A stretch of 64,000 bases of DNA from NCBI GenBank assembly GCA_020310875.1, contig CM035430.1, positions 103,273,431 to 103,337,430 on the forward strand, in the 5' to 3' direction. Position numbers and translations under genes: made by a program. This document shows, in pieces, positions 26,965 through 39,550 of this stretch. Position 1 is the stretch's first letter. The number at the start of each line of letters is the position of its first letter. The stretch is from Ceratopteris richardii (lineage: Eukaryota; Streptophyta; Polypodiopsida; Polypodiales; Pteridaceae). A model generated the notes under the pieces. It saw nothing but the letters and a program-made list of their open reading frames with translations, was not told the DNA's origin and made no database searches.

Positions 26965-28960
26965 AGATCAAAACATCTTCGCTTTGTGATGCCAAAATCG
27001 TGATCTGAGCTCGTTTCGGTCTCCGAACGTATTATCGCAATGCTTGTGCAGGCTATTTTGTCTTTTTGTGCCAAAGATATATACAGGTTTTAGTTCGCCA
27101 GTATAAGCATCTCCAAGTTTGCTACAGGTTTATCAAAACTCGTTAGGGTAGTTCTGTTCAACTTTTTCAGATACAGTCATTTTTTTGCATCAAGGTATTT
27201 TAGTCAGTGGCCATGGCTGAAAGCAATGATGTATTTTGTATGTTGGCTATTGAGGATAAGTTGGATGGTATGATTGTGGGCATATATGATGTGTCATGTA
27301 TTGGTCACAAAGGGACTATGGAGTATTGTGTAAAACATCCTATTACACTTGCAAATACATGTATTGAAGCTGATGTAGATGGCATTGAAGATTATGATAT
27401 TCTTCATGTTCCTCTTCGTGGTACAGTTACCTACTGTAGAGAAAATTTGTTGGGATGATGGAGATGCTCAGGCACGTGCATTGATAACGTTGTCTATAGA
27501 ACGTGCCATTATTCCTCACATTCGTTGTTGCAGAAGAACTAAGGATGCTTGGGATACACTTACCACATTGTACCAAGCTAGGAATGATGCTCATGTTGCT
27601 TACCTCCAAAAATAGTTGGAGAGTGAGCATGTGAATGAAGGTGATTCTATGGAAATTTTTCTGACAAAGATCAAGGATTTGAAGGAACAGGTGATTTCTA
27701 TTTGATCAAGTCCTTCCTAACAGTTCACTTGTGTAGATTGTTTTGAATGGTCTTCCTGACTCATATTAAAGTTTTGCTTCTACTCTTTGTTTGATGATGA
27801 AAGGCAAATGCCTAAACATTTGAAGAGTTAGTTTTTGTTCTACTGCACAAAGATTAGTCTAGGTAGAACAGTTCTATTATGCATGATGTAGATCAAGCTT
27901 TCTTGGCTAGTCAGAAGGACAAAGGTAAATGGATCTCATCTAAGGATTCTACACCGAAAATAGAGTCTACTAATCTTGTGCAGAATGAAGAGCAGTGTAT
28001 GTCTGTAGTAGACTTAGATGTTTGGTATTTTGATAGTGGGGCAACCAAACATATTACCTCGGACATAGTTTCTTCACTTCACTCAAGCCTGCCCCTATAG
28101 GGAATACTGTCACATGTGTGCCAATAACTCCTGTTATCCTATCATGGGAGTTTCTTTCACTTTGTCAGATGCTTTATTTGTGCCGGTGATCAAGAAGAAT
28201 CTGTTATTAGTTTTTCAGCTTTAGCCAAGATTGGCTTGGTTGTGAAATTTTTTGATGAAAGGTGTACAATTCATGATCTATCAAATGGTGATGTGATTAT
28301 TGCTTCTCACATTTTATGTCATGGGCTATATAAGCTCATAGACTACGAAAAATATATGAATGATTTAGCATTTGTAGTACATGATTCTCAGGCTATGTGC
28401 TATGTCAGATGCAAAGCTTTGGCATACATGCTTTGGTCATCTGAATTTTGCTAGTTTGCTATGCCTATAGAAATCTGAAATGGTGTCCTCTTTGCCCAAA
28501 CTTGAGGCACCCAGTAAACATGTTGGTGAAGGCTGTATTTTGGGCAAAATGCAGCATTCATCCTTCTATGTGCTTCAAACACTTTCTGGTTTTGGTTGAA
28601 AATCTGTCAACATGTAAAATGGACACCCTCTGTTTTGATCAATGGGGGGAATATATGTCTTCTAACTTTAATGCATTTCTGGTTGAACGTGGGATAAAAC
28701 ATCAGTGTATAGTGCCATATACACCTCAACACAATGGAGTTGCTAAACGGAAGAACAGTTCACTCATGGAGATGGCAAGGTGTATGGTCAAGAGTCAGCC
28801 TTTACCACATAGTTTATGGCTTTGCTTGGAAAACATTGAAGGAAATTGGATGATAAAGCAGTAAAATGTATTTTTGTTGGGCACAGTTCTGAAAGCAAAG
28901 GCTATCGTCTATATGATCCACTTCCTTTTCCTTTCGATTTTCTACAACAATATTTTAACT
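26965..28960 (+). pseudogene. Copia-2 gag-integrase remnant
   Basis: Plus-strand Ty1/Copia fossil without LTRs in view. The gag start is near 27213 (MAESNDVFCMLAIEDKLDG). A gag segment (27379-27615, RCCRRTKDAWDTLTTLYQAR), a protease motif (about 28020-28060, WYFDSGATKHITSD) and the integrase core (about 28620-28800, VERGIKHQCIVPYTPQHNGV) follow in normal order. It fades after the integrase C-terminal region, and no reverse transcriptase or RNase H remains. 26965-27206 may be its leader. Many breaks. It is a different family from Copia-1 and Copia-3. Confidence 0.8.
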
Positions 28961-29249
28961 CGAGTAATTATGGCTTATTGTACGTATGTAGTGCCTAACA
29001 TAACCGTATCAATCAGTACTACTAATCATTCTTAGCCTGAGCTAAAGAATTGAGTGAGGGGGTTTAATATCCTTCAACCCTTGAGTCCATGACTTTGGCA
29101 AGTGCTCCAATGCTCAGGAAGTATGCTTCCCAAGTGTGATTTGAGTGCAAGCTAGCTTTAGCTCTTTTCTCGAGAACTTCAATTGCCCAAAACATTGCCA
29201 AAGTTTAGCTTAAAATTTGCAAAAAATTAAACCTTAATTTTTGGTCAAT

Positions 29250-29750
29250 TTTGTCTATCTATCATGATCGACTGGGCTTCCAATCACAATGGATAGAGCT
29301 ATCTATCGTGGCCATTCAATCATGATGGACAAGTCCATCATGATGGACAATTGTCTATCGCATGGTGGATAGGTGTTTATCGCACTTGATGGTTATCTAT
29401 CATGATGGATAGGCTTTGCTATGGATGCAGTTTGCCGTGAAGTCTATTTATCACGATGGATACCTTTCTTCAAAAATATCTATATATTGTGAGGGTTTTC
29501 TATCGTGATGGATAGGCTTGTTTGTTGCAATGACCACCCAGTCCATCATGCTCTGTCAATCATCTGTCAGCGATTGACACTTGTCAATTGCGATGGACAC
29601 CTCTATATGTCATGATGGACATAGAAAATGCAATTTTTTGATAAAATTTTATGGATTCATGATGTGCATGGTGTCTACACTATAGTGATGCACTCTTTTT
29701 ACCAAATAAGCAATTTTTTTGTTTGTCACGATTGATAGAGAGCAATGGCT
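29250..29750. repeat. Decayed palindrome array in Gypsy-E leader
   Basis: Repeats of TATCATGATGGATAGG and TGTCAATTGCGATGGACA type. I see no intact ATCGCGAT, only forms such as ATCATGAT, ATCGTGAT and ATCACGAT. Confidence 0.75.
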
Positions 29751-29865
29751 TGGAGTTTGTGCAAAGAATTTTTGTACCTGTTGAAGTTGTTGAAGCTACT
29801 GCAGCGACTATGGGTGCTCATTGAATCTCTATGTCTTACCATCACACACGTCCTCAAAGCTTGAT

Positions 29866-29882
29866 CCCCGACAACAACACCA
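29866..29882 (-). other. Gypsy-E primer binding site, decayed
   Basis: Plus-strand CCCCGACAACAACACCA, three differences from the tRNA-Asp 3' end, each G to A, seven bases from the LTR. Confidence 0.7.
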
Positions 29883-30152
29883 AATTTGGTGTCACTCTAG
29901 CACAATGATGAGTATTAACATGAGGAGATCACCTCATAATTGTCAATAAAAGGAGACATGAGGGTGGTATGATGACCATGAGCTAGTGAGAGAGCGTATG
30001 TGAGAGAGAAGCACACCAATGTGCACACACATACACAGAATAAGACAAAGAGATGGAGCAATGGAATATTTTATTAACCAAAAACAAGTTTATAACGTGC
30101 TTAGTTCACTTTGATTCCCTAGAATCTACCTCCAAAAATGAGAGCTCTAGCT

Positions 30153-30162
30153 CTTTTTATAG
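30153..30162 (-). promoter_or_regulatory. TATA box in Gypsy-E LTR
   Basis: CTATAAAAAG on the minus strand followed by AGCTAGAG, as in the other family LTRs. Confidence 0.55.
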
Positions 30163-30251
30163 TTTTTCTTTAGCTTTGGCCTTGTCCAGACCTAGTGCTT
30201 GATTTTAGTTACTCTGTTTTAGGAGTGCAGATGTTATGCATTCTTTGGTGA

Positions 30252-30256
30252 GCATC
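30252..30256. other. Probable Gypsy-C target-site duplication, left
   Basis: GCATC directly before the Gypsy-C LTR. The partner lies outside the window, so this is only a prediction. Confidence 0.4.
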
Positions 30257-30446
30257 TGTTGGCAGTAGCCAGAGGCACAGAAGACGCGGAAGCATGTAAA
30301 GACAAAGCAGGGAGTCAGTCGAATCAATTTTTCAAAGATTTATGTTTTATAAATATTCTTCAAAACCTCCAATAGTGATTTTCATCACTTTTGTAACATA
30401 TGTAACATAGAAAACCCTTTTTCTTAATTCATACCTCCATTTTGTG

Positions 30447-30470
30447 CAAGCCGAGGAGTCCTCGAGCTTG
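30447..30470. promoter_or_regulatory. U3 palindrome, Gypsy-C LTR
   Basis: CAAGCCGAGGAGTCCTCGAGCTTG, the reverse complement of the Gypsy-B palindrome, as expected for the opposite orientation. Confidence 0.6.
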
Positions 30471-30604
30471 AGGAGCTTAGGTAGAATGAGCGTACCAATT
30501 TTGGTTATTTTTAGACACCGTTGACCCTCTCAAATAGCGCATAGGACCTATTTTTTAACTATGCCGGTCACTAGATGTGAAATCGGTCAAAACTAGTCTA
30601 GAAT

Positions 30605-30614
30605 CTATAAAAAG
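30605..30614 (+). promoter_or_regulatory. TATA box in Gypsy-C 5' LTR
   Basis: CTATAAAAAG followed by AGCTAGAGAGCTC, about 135 bp downstream of the U3 palindrome. Confidence 0.7.
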
Positions 30615-30912
30615 AGCTAGAGAGCTCATTTTTGGGGTTAGCTTGTTTGAGTAGAGAAGAGCTTAGAGCTATTTTGAGCTTGTAAGAGTGTTCTTGAGCA
30701 ATAGAGTTGATTTCTCACCTTCCATTGTGTCTTGCTTGTCTCTTTGTAGTGTGTGTGTATGTGTGTGTGCATCTCTATGCTTCTCACCTTCACTCTCACT
30801 TCATCTCACATTCATGATCTTCATATCACTCCTATCTCTTCCGCGGATTGACATTAAGGAGGTGGAGCTTCTTAACGTGGTTCTCACCATTGTGCTAGAG
30901 CAACACCAAATT

Positions 30913-30929
30913 TGGCGTCGTTGCCGGGG
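30913..30929 (+). other. Gypsy-C primer binding site (tRNA-Asp)
   Basis: TGGCGTCGTTGCCGGGG, one mismatch from the complement of the plant tRNA-Asp 3' end, seven bases after the LTR. Confidence 0.9.
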
Positions 30930-32801
30930 ATTGAGTCTAGGACGAATGTGTGATGGTAAGAGTATAGCAAGAAGTGGCGTTGGAAGGTAAAAATTTCAGT
31001 TTTTGTTGTTCTTTTTACTAGTTTTTAGTGTTTTTCACCTCCCCCACACTCCATCTTCATCACCGCATCATCATCTTCATCTCCAAAAAAATCAGAAAAT
31101 TCACCATATCCACCCATTCTCCTCATTTCCCCTCATTTGTGCATGTGCGAGAGAGAGAGAGAGCTTTTGTGCTTGTGTGTACTTGTGTGTTTTTGAGTTT
31201 TCTTGCAGGTACAGAGCTCCAGTGCATCAGGAAAGCTTGGAAAAGGTAAAAATTTCACTTTCTGTCAGAGATCTGTCGAGTGTGTCAAACCATCGCGATG
31301 GTGTGCCAACTTCGGTATTTTTGGTAAGTGAGTTCATAAGCGTGTAGGCGACCCTTGCGTGTGTAGGAATCCATACTTGCATTGCAAAAATTTGCATTTT
31401 GGTGGACCATCGCGATTGGCTCAGACCATCGCGATTGTGTCACACCATCGCGATTGGCTCACGCCATCGCGACGGCTCGGCCGGACCATCGCGAGGGTCT
31501 CGCACCATCGCGATGGCTCACTTGGACCATCGCGACGATTCACTTGGACCATTGCGACGATCCCGTCGACCCCACGTCATCGCGATTGGCTCATGCCATC
31601 GTGCCGACGCTGCCACGTGGCAAGCTATACCATCGCGACACCTCGAAAATTGAACCATCGCGATTGGCTCACGCCATCGCATCTGTGACCATCATGATGA
31701 TTCACTTTGGACCATCGCGACGGCTCACGTTGACCGTTGATTGACGCCATCGTGATTGTTCGCCAATCGAGCCATCGTGATCGTTCATTCCAGACCATCA
31801 CGACAGTTCACATTCACGCCATCGCGACTACTCGAATTTACGCCATCGCGACAGTTCGCACTTTCGGACCATCGCGATTGTGCCACGCCATCGTGACGGT
31901 TCACTTGGACCATCGCGACGATCCCAGACCATCATGATTATCTCAGACCATCGCGATTGTCCACCCCAAACGGACTTTTTGGAATTGATTTTTTGGTCAA
32001 ATTTGGGGCCATTTTTTGAAAATTTTTGGATCATTGCACTCATAGGAGACCCCTTAGCTCATAATTGAAGAGAAACGTGTTTGTGAGTTTTCACCCCCTA
32101 GGGCCTAAACGGTCATATCGTTTTCATCCGAAGTCCGTTTTTTGAGCTTTATAGCTCGTTAGAAAGCTCTTGACGAGTACTACGTGATCTCAACTATTTT
32201 TTTCATAAAGAATACATTGATTTTTAGATAAGCTAATTAGAGGTTGACATAGTTGGGACTAGAAAGTCAGGGGGTAGCATAAAAATTTTGGGCAAAAGGG
32301 AAAGGAAATTAAAAGGTGTATATACTCAGGTGCTTGATCATCCATTGTGAATTGGTCTAAACATTGAATTTTGGCAGGTCTAGCAAGGCAATCAAGGGCA
32401 TTCAAGGCAAGGCAGTGAAGGGCATAAAGCTTGTGAAGCGCGGCTTCTTGGGCATCAAAGCGACCAACAAAGCTGACTCGAGGTTGGAAGATTACTCAAC
32501 CCCCTCAGTCAATTCTTAGCTTAGGCTAAACGGTAGCTTTGTGGATTAACGACGATAGGAACGATCAAGTTCAAGAAAATAATTTATTAAGTCTAAGACT
32601 AAAGTAAAGGAGTGTGATACGGAAACCTAACGGAAAGAACATAAGTCTGACGGAACGAGAACTCAAAGTACCACAGAAAGTCGAATTCCTGACACATACA
32701 TCTAGACAAGAATCTAAAGGGATTTAAAAAGAATCAAGAAAGTAAGAACAAAGAATCATTGACGATCTGAGCGTGTACTGAGTGTGCAAGGAAGTAAATT
32801 C
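30930..32801 (+). other. Gypsy-C 5' leader
   Basis: 1.9-kb untranslated leader. It holds a CT-rich stretch, the array at 31280-31965, then ordinary sequence up to gag, including the block shared with Gypsy-A and Gypsy-E near 32490-32530. The short ORFs with HRDW or SRRF words translate the repeats. Confidence 0.85.
31280..31965. repeat. Palindrome array CCATCGCGATTGGCTCA in Gypsy-C leader
   Basis: About 30 irregular copies, spaced 16-28 bp, of a unit such as GACCATCGCGATTGGCTCA. By eye about nine keep the full ATCGCGAT core and many more keep ATCGCGA. CCATCGCGATGG is a perfect palindrome. Confidence 0.9.
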
Positions 32802-35790
32802 ATGAACCTTAGATCGGGCAAACATATAGGTAAGTCTGACCGACGAAGCCTTAGATCATCAGAAGCAAGTGTAGGCACTACTGCACGATCCTGGGCTCAG
32901 CAATTGAATAGTAATTACCCCTACGAGAGCTCAGACACGGTGAATCGGAAATGGCATTTAGCATAGAAAGACCGGAAGGAGGGTCAACTGTAGCATATTT
33001 AGAAAGACCCGAAGGACCCTATAGGACTCAGTTAGAATTCCTCCGAACCAATCGATTAGGTGCTCGCATCTATGAGGACGGTTTGCGAAGACAAGTGGTG
33101 CAAATGCACAATCCTGATCAACCCATTGGATTGGAACGTCCAGTGGTGAAATTTGAGAGAGACGCATACATAGACAAGGAAGGAACGATGTACATCTTAA
33201 GTACTCAGCCAAACAATACGAATGAGTTTCGTGTAATTCAGTTAGAGACAGAAGCTAAATCCCAAAAAAAAGAACCATTAGAAGAACCTAGGACACCCAG
33301 AGGGAAATCTGTACTAACACGAGTACTAGTTCCAGGGTGGATCCCTCAGGACAACAGAAGCATAGAGTTGTTTGTAAATAAAGAAATTGACGAAGCATTT
33401 TAGAGGTACAGAACGGAACAACCAAGTGAGGTAGGCTCCATCATAATCTACGAGTTCAAGGACCTCGATACACTTGGAAAGGTGGTATACCTGGATGAAA
33501 CTTCAGAAAGAGTATTTGTGGTACTTGACCATGCTAGAAACACATACACATAGAGAGGTGAGTTGGTATTCCCTCCATCTCGAACAAATGTAAACGCAAG
33601 CCAACAAGGGGCAGGAACATCCTCAGCCCATGGTAATCAAAGGGAGAAAAATAAAGAAAGACCTGAAGTTAGTTTCAATCACCCCATAGGAAGAGACAGA
33701 AACACCATGAACACAGACAGAGTGGATAGACAAGGAGAACCTAGAATACCAAGCGGTAGAGATGATTTTCCTCTACTTAGACCACGTGAACACGCAAGAA
33801 TACTAAGACCCACTCAATTAGTAAAGTCCATGAAAAATTATTTTGATGGGACTGGAGATCCCTACGACCATGTTGCGGAATTTAAGCAAGTACTAAGAGC
33901 AGAGCAAGTAGAAGACATGTTCACACAATATAACGCATTTGGACTAACGTTAAAGAATATAGCTTTAACTTGGTTCCAACCATTGCAACAAAGGCAATTT
34001 AGGGATATTCATCACTTTTTAGAGTCATTCATCACTGAATTCTCTAAAAGTGGAATCAAACATGATACGTCTTCGTTGATTCATAGCTTCAAACATACCC
34101 CTCAGGAAATAGTTAGACTTGCAGGACGTAGGTTTAGACAATATGTGGAAAGATGTCCTATGCAAGAGCTACCCTCACAAGCCAAACAAGTGTCATTATT
34201 TCTAGATGGCTTTTTGAGCTCTAAACTACGCTCCTATGTGTACTTGAAGGAACCCAAAACGCTAGAGCAGTGTGTAAGAATTTGCATAGACATTGAGGAC
34301 AACTTAGGAGATGAGTTGGAACTCTCAAAGGTCTATAAGGACTCAGATTGTTCATCTCTAGCATCCACAAAATTGTCTAACTCGATAGAAGACCTAGCAG
34401 AAAAAGTGGCCCAGAAACTAGGAGTTTCTAGTAAACAGATGCCCAAGTTAACAACTAACGTACGTTGTTACACCTGTGGTGGAAATCATTTGGCAAATGT
34501 GTGTCCCAATGCAACACAACCACAAGCCAACCCTAGTGGCCAGTACTGTACAATTGAGAGAAGATACACAAATCACACGGCTCAGGACTACCCATACAAC
34601 AAACAAACAGTGAGACAGAACTACCCGCAAGCATACCAACAGCCAGGTAGGTATCAAGGCCAGTATAATACTCAGCCTCATTACTATAGGCCTCCTCAAA
34701 ATTATCCGTATCAGGCTCAACAAAGACCTCAACCTGTTTTAGCTCAGCAGCCACCCCCACCCGCGAATGTCATCTCAGTGAAATACGCTGCTGCAGAAGA
34801 GAACCTCAATAGAGATTTAGTTCTTGTTTCACCCCTAATTACTGACAGTGATCCAAACTCTAATAGTTTTGACTCTACTCATGTAGATAGTCCACCCCCG
34901 TACTACACAGAGTCACCAGAACACGTAGAGACATATCAATATGATAGTCCACCAATGGAACCTAGTTGGGAGCCCGACTATGCTAATGTGATGTACACAA
35001 ACCCGAATCCGCGGCCCCAATTAAGACAACAAAGACCACAAGACGCTAGAGGACCATGCTTTAGGTGCCAAGGAGATCATTTCATAAAGGATTGTCCACA
35101 TCCTCCTATAGCAAGACAGTCACAGTACTATAACATACAAGGCTTTTGTGCCGATTGTGGTAAAGAGCACATCATAAAAGATTGCCCTAAGAACCTTGCT
35201 AATGCTTCAAATGTGACACCGATCAACGTGATAGGTATTGTAAACAACGCAGATGGATCCAACCCTACATACGTGCCTATCCAAGCTATAACAAGAGCCC
35301 AGGCGCTCTTACAGAACCAACAGCTTAATCAGGAGAAAATAGCCAGAACTAGTGAAGCTGGAGAATCTAGCAGTAAAAAGATAAAGTCTTGGAAAGATTC
35401 TAGAGAAAGAATTAAGAGAAAATGGAGTAAAAAAATAACGGAATTGGAAGGAAGTCTCAAGGAATCTAGAGCTAAAATCCTAGAGTTGACTTCACAGGAA
35501 TTGAATCAAGAGAACCTAGCGCAAAAATCAGGATCAGTTTTAGCAGAACCCATACCAGAAAACCTAGACATGATGTTTCGTGCATATCAGGCTAGAATAA
35601 AGGAAGGACCCCAAATAGCTGAAATGAGTAAGAACTACCCACGAGAAGATCTAGAAATTGAGAGGAATAAAATTTGCATGAAGATGGTAGAATTAGCACA
35701 AGCAATGTTTGAAGCCTCTAGATATCTAAATTGGAATAACATGGCAAAACCGGAATTACACTTTCAAGGATTAATGGAGAGGCTAGAATA
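32802..35790 (+). pseudogene. gag: Gypsy-C gag
   Basis: Gag of the Gypsy-B family, starting MNLRSGKHIGKS. The N-terminal family domain lies at about 32951-33403 (TQLEFLRTNRLGARIYEDG). The capsid-like Retrotrans_gag domain lies at about 33790-34300 (EFSKSGIKHDTSSLIHSFKH). Knuckles CYTCGGNHLANVC, CFRCQGDHFIKDC and CADCGKEHIIKDC lie at about 34465-35200, all CX2CX3HX4C. From 33563 one long reading runs through the rest of gag into the protease. The 5' part has a few breaks, so the gene is counted as a fossil. The reading is collinear with the intact gag at 18076-21075. Confidence 0.88.
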
Positions 35791-38700
35791 TTTGATTGAT
35801 AGCAAGGAGAAAAAGAATCAGCATAGGAACCCTATTACCTCAGAGACACCGGAAAAGAATGCACCATCCCTGTCTCAAGTACCAAATACAGAAAGTCAAG
35901 ACAACCTATCTTCCATACATAGGTACTCACACGAATTTCTGAGAGAAATCCAAGAAGAGAAGTGGAGAAAAGAACAAGGAACTCATCCTCCTATTCAAGA
36001 AATAGATGACTTGCAGGAGCAATTTCCCCAAGATATCCCCTCTATTTACGATGATGTAGAGGAAGAACAACTGAGTGAACACACAGGATTTGAATCTAAC
36101 TCTTTACAAGAATTACCTCAGTTCACAGGACCTTGGGAAGACAAGTCTATTAGCATGAGAGCACCCACGATAATAGTAAGGAATGAAGAATCAGTAATTC
36201 CTAGAAACACGGAAGTGATAAAGAACACTAAAGTTCAATGTAATCTCACTCTAGAGGAGTTGTTGAAGGTTAAACTAGAAGTGTGGAAGCACGTAGCAAA
36301 TCAATTCCCCGAGCTTGCGACTACTCCCTCACAGATAGGAACACACGAGAAGGTACCAGAAATACCAGTAGAAAAGATCAGAGATTTAAGCGAAGGAGAG
36401 GAAGGTAACACTTATCTTCCAATAACCCATCAGGGCTACACCACGAAAGCCATCTTAGATTCAGGAGCCGGAGTAGCCATCGCTACCACCGCTTTATGGA
36501 AACGTTGGGGTAAGCCAGCATTAGACTACCAGAATGAAGCTACAAATGGCTGACGGACACATAGAAAAACCATTAGGCTTACTAGAAGGCATATCTCTCA
36601 CCACTTATGGTGTGGAGTTTGAGCATACCTTTGCCATTTGTGATTTTGCAAAAAATCATGCTTATGAGATGATATTAGGACGACCATTCATGTGTCAGTT
36701 GCAAATTGTACAAGATTGGGGAAGTAATTCTTTGTACTTGCAACATTTAGGTGTGACTACCAAAGTCAATCTTAAAGACTATTCACATCGAGATGTACCC
36801 CCAATACAATGGAATACCATCCATAAAACACAAGTAGAAACGGAATCGGTACACTCATTGGAGTCAGACCCCTCATGGTTGCACGAGGACACTCATTTAT
36901 GGATGTGTAAAGTGGCAAAACAAGAGGAAGAATGGTTAGAAGCAAGGACCTTAGGTGCAGAACAACACCCAAGAACCCTTCAAGACCCAGCTTACGCATC
37001 AGTAGTATTTCCAAATGAAGAATTCAAACCCCATGGTTGGGCAAAAATCCTAGCAACCATGGATGTAGCCATCAATGAAGAACAATGGACACTCCACTGT
37101 GACGAGGATGGCTATGACATTTCAGTTTTCACGGTAGAGCCAATCATGTGTGATTCAATTTTAGAAGAATGTGAACCTAGCACTGATGCATTTGAGGACG
37201 CGAGTGATTTCGATTTAGAGTCAATTATTATGGACCCTCCATTTGCATCAGAAGAAGAATATTTCTATAAACTAGAGACTCATCCTTAGAGACACGAAGA
37301 AATTATGAATGAGGTGAGGTTAGCCACACAAGTGACCACTAAAAGTGAAGGGAAGAAAAGAAAGAAGAAATAAACCATGTCAGAAACAGAAGAGTCTCTA
37401 TTTGAAGTTCCTGACAACTTCAAGAAATATGAAATAGAAGATAGACGAATAATGGTACGAATGCCTAACAGAAAAGCTGACATTGGAGAAGTATATGATA
37501 ATCGAGAAAAAACCAAGAAAATAATAGTTGCCATAGAAGGAGAAGAAGAAAAGTGTACCTACATAGGACATGATTTGACGAAGGAAGAAGAAGAAGAGTT
37601 AGTTGCCCTATTGTGCGAATATAGAGATGTGTTCGCTTGGAGTTACAAAGATTTGAAAGGAGTAGACCCGGATATATGTTCTCATAGAATCCCTATGACT
37701 CCAGATGCAAAACCTACGAAACAGAAACCGTACACGTACAATGATAACTATGCTGCGAAGATTAAAGAAGAAATAGATCGCTTGATAGAAGCAGGATTTA
37801 TTTACGAAATTGAGCATACTGAATGGGTATCCCCCATTGTGGTTGTGCCCAAGAAGAATGGAAAATTGCGTGTGTGTATTAACCTTAAAAAAGTTAATGC
37901 CACCACAATTAGAGACATTTATCCTCTTCCTATCACAGAACACTTATTGGAAAGAGTTGTGGGCAAGGAAGTTTACAGCTTTCTTGATGGTTTCTCAGGC
38001 TATAATCAAGTAGCCATTGCTCCAGAAGATCAACACAAGACGGTTTTTGCCACAGAATGGGGCATATTTGCATTTTGTGTGATGCCATTTGGCTTAACAA
38101 ATGCACCTGCTACTTTCCAATGACTCATGTGTCATGTTTTTAAGGAATTCTTACGTAAGAATTTGGAAGTTTATGTCGATGACTTATGTGCACATTCAAA
38201 TGAGAGACAGACGCATATCCCAGAGTTAAGACAAGTGTTTGACAAATGTCGCAAATATCAGGTTTGTTTGAACCCAGAAAAATGTGGTTTCATGGTCAGA
38301 CAAGGTAAAATTTTAGGACACATTGTGTTAAAGAATGGAATCTCTACGGACGAAGAAAAAGTGAAAGTAATTGTCGATCTACCTAGGCCAAATAACGTAA
38401 AAGAAGTACAAGCATTTATGGGCCATTGCGGTTATTATAGACGATTCATACACATGTATGCAATCATAGCCAAGCCTCCGTACTCTCTTTTGACCCATTT
38501 TGAATGGACAAACGCGTGCGAGAATTCATTCAATGAACTTAAACGACGTTTGTGCTCAGCACCTATATTGAGAACCCCGGACTGGAGTGAGCTCGAGACT
38601 ATTCACTTATTGGCGATAATCTATACAAAAGAGGAAGAGATGGATACTTAAGACAATGTGTTCATGAAAGGGATTATTTGAGCATACTAGAGACTGCACA

Positions 38701-39490
38701 CCAAGGTGTTCCAGGAGGTCATTTTGGACCCGATAGGATAATCAAAGCCATCCTCTTTGCAGGATTATGGTGGCCCACTCTTCACATGGATGCACATACC
38801 TATGTTAAGAGATGTGATGTGTGCCAAAGAACTCAATTTCCTACTCGCACAGATGAAATGCCATTGAAACCCATGATGGGCGGACGTGCATTTTCTAAGT
38901 GGGGTATAGACTTTGTAGGACCCATTAACCCCCCTGCAAAAGGTACACATGCGGAATACATTATTGTTGCCACAGATTATCTTACCAAATGGGTAGAGGC
39001 AAAAGCCACAAAAAAGAATGATGCACACACAACTGCAAAATTCTTATTTGAAAATGTCTTTACAAGATATGGATTGCCCATAGAGTTAGTGAGCGATCGA
39101 GGAACTCACTTTCTAAACCAAGTCATTGAATATTTGTTACAGGATTTTATGGTGATTCACAAGAAATCCGCACCATATCATCCTCAGGCCAATGGTCATG
39201 CTGAAAGCACTAACAAGATCCTTTGTAACGTACTGATGAAACTCGTGAACAACAAACGTTCAGATTGGGACAAACAGTTACACCACGCTGTTTGGGCATA
39301 TCGAGTGGCCTACAAGACCGTACTCAATGCAACTCCCTTTCATATGGTTTTTGGTCAGAATGTTGTGCTTCCTTTGGACTTCTTGATACCGACCCTTAAG
39401 GTTGCACAAGAACATCAGTGGACCGGCCATGAATTATCAGCAAGAATAATGGAAGGGATTACGGTCTCACTTTCATGGGATCATGATTAA
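35791..39490 (+). pseudogene. pol: Gypsy-C pol fossil
   Basis: Degraded pol collinear with Gypsy-B. Protease lies at about 36400-36700 (AILDSGAG, MILGRPFM), RT at about 37720-38540 (FLDGFSGYNQ, VYVDDLCAHS), and integrase at about 38678-39490 with H2C2 (CDVCQ) and the catalytic surroundings WGIDFVGPINPP, LVSDRGTHFLN and HAESTNK. Parts of the standard order are absent and several breaks are present. The second protease domain and WV-repeat tail of Gypsy-B are not seen. A separate third ORF begins soon after integrase. Confidence 0.88.
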
Positions 39491-39550
39491 TTTCCATACT
39501 AATCGGCTAATCTTATGTAGCAGATCTACTACGCATTTGCACCATTCATC

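Larger units (their letters stand above)
28975..30256 (-). mobile_element. Gypsy-E remnant: leader and partial LTR
   Basis: Minus-strand fragment of the Gypsy-A/B/C family: partial 5' LTR (29890-30256), decayed tRNA-Asp primer site (29866-29882) and leader with repeats (28975-29865). The block CTTAGCCTGAGCTAAAGAATTG near 29032 matches the gag-proximal leader of Gypsy-A and C. The gag side is lost at the junction with Copia-2. The LTR is cut by Gypsy-C at 30257. Confidence 0.8.
29890..30256 (-). repeat. Gypsy-E partial LTR
   Basis: Plus-strand start TGTCACTCTAGCACAATG, as in Gypsy-A and Gypsy-F. It keeps the TATA box (30153-30162) and the GTCCAGACCTAGTG word. It ends abruptly at the Gypsy-C LTR, so its U3 with the palindrome is absent. 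Confidence 0.8.
30257..30905 (+). repeat. Gypsy-C 5' LTR
   Basis: 649 bp, TGTTGGCAGTAGCC to GTGCTAGAGCAACA. The inner end is fixed by the primer site and the outer end by the TG start and the break in the Gypsy-E LTR. Contains the U3 palindrome (30447-30470), a TATA box (30605-30614) and a GT-rich tract. Confidence 0.88.
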
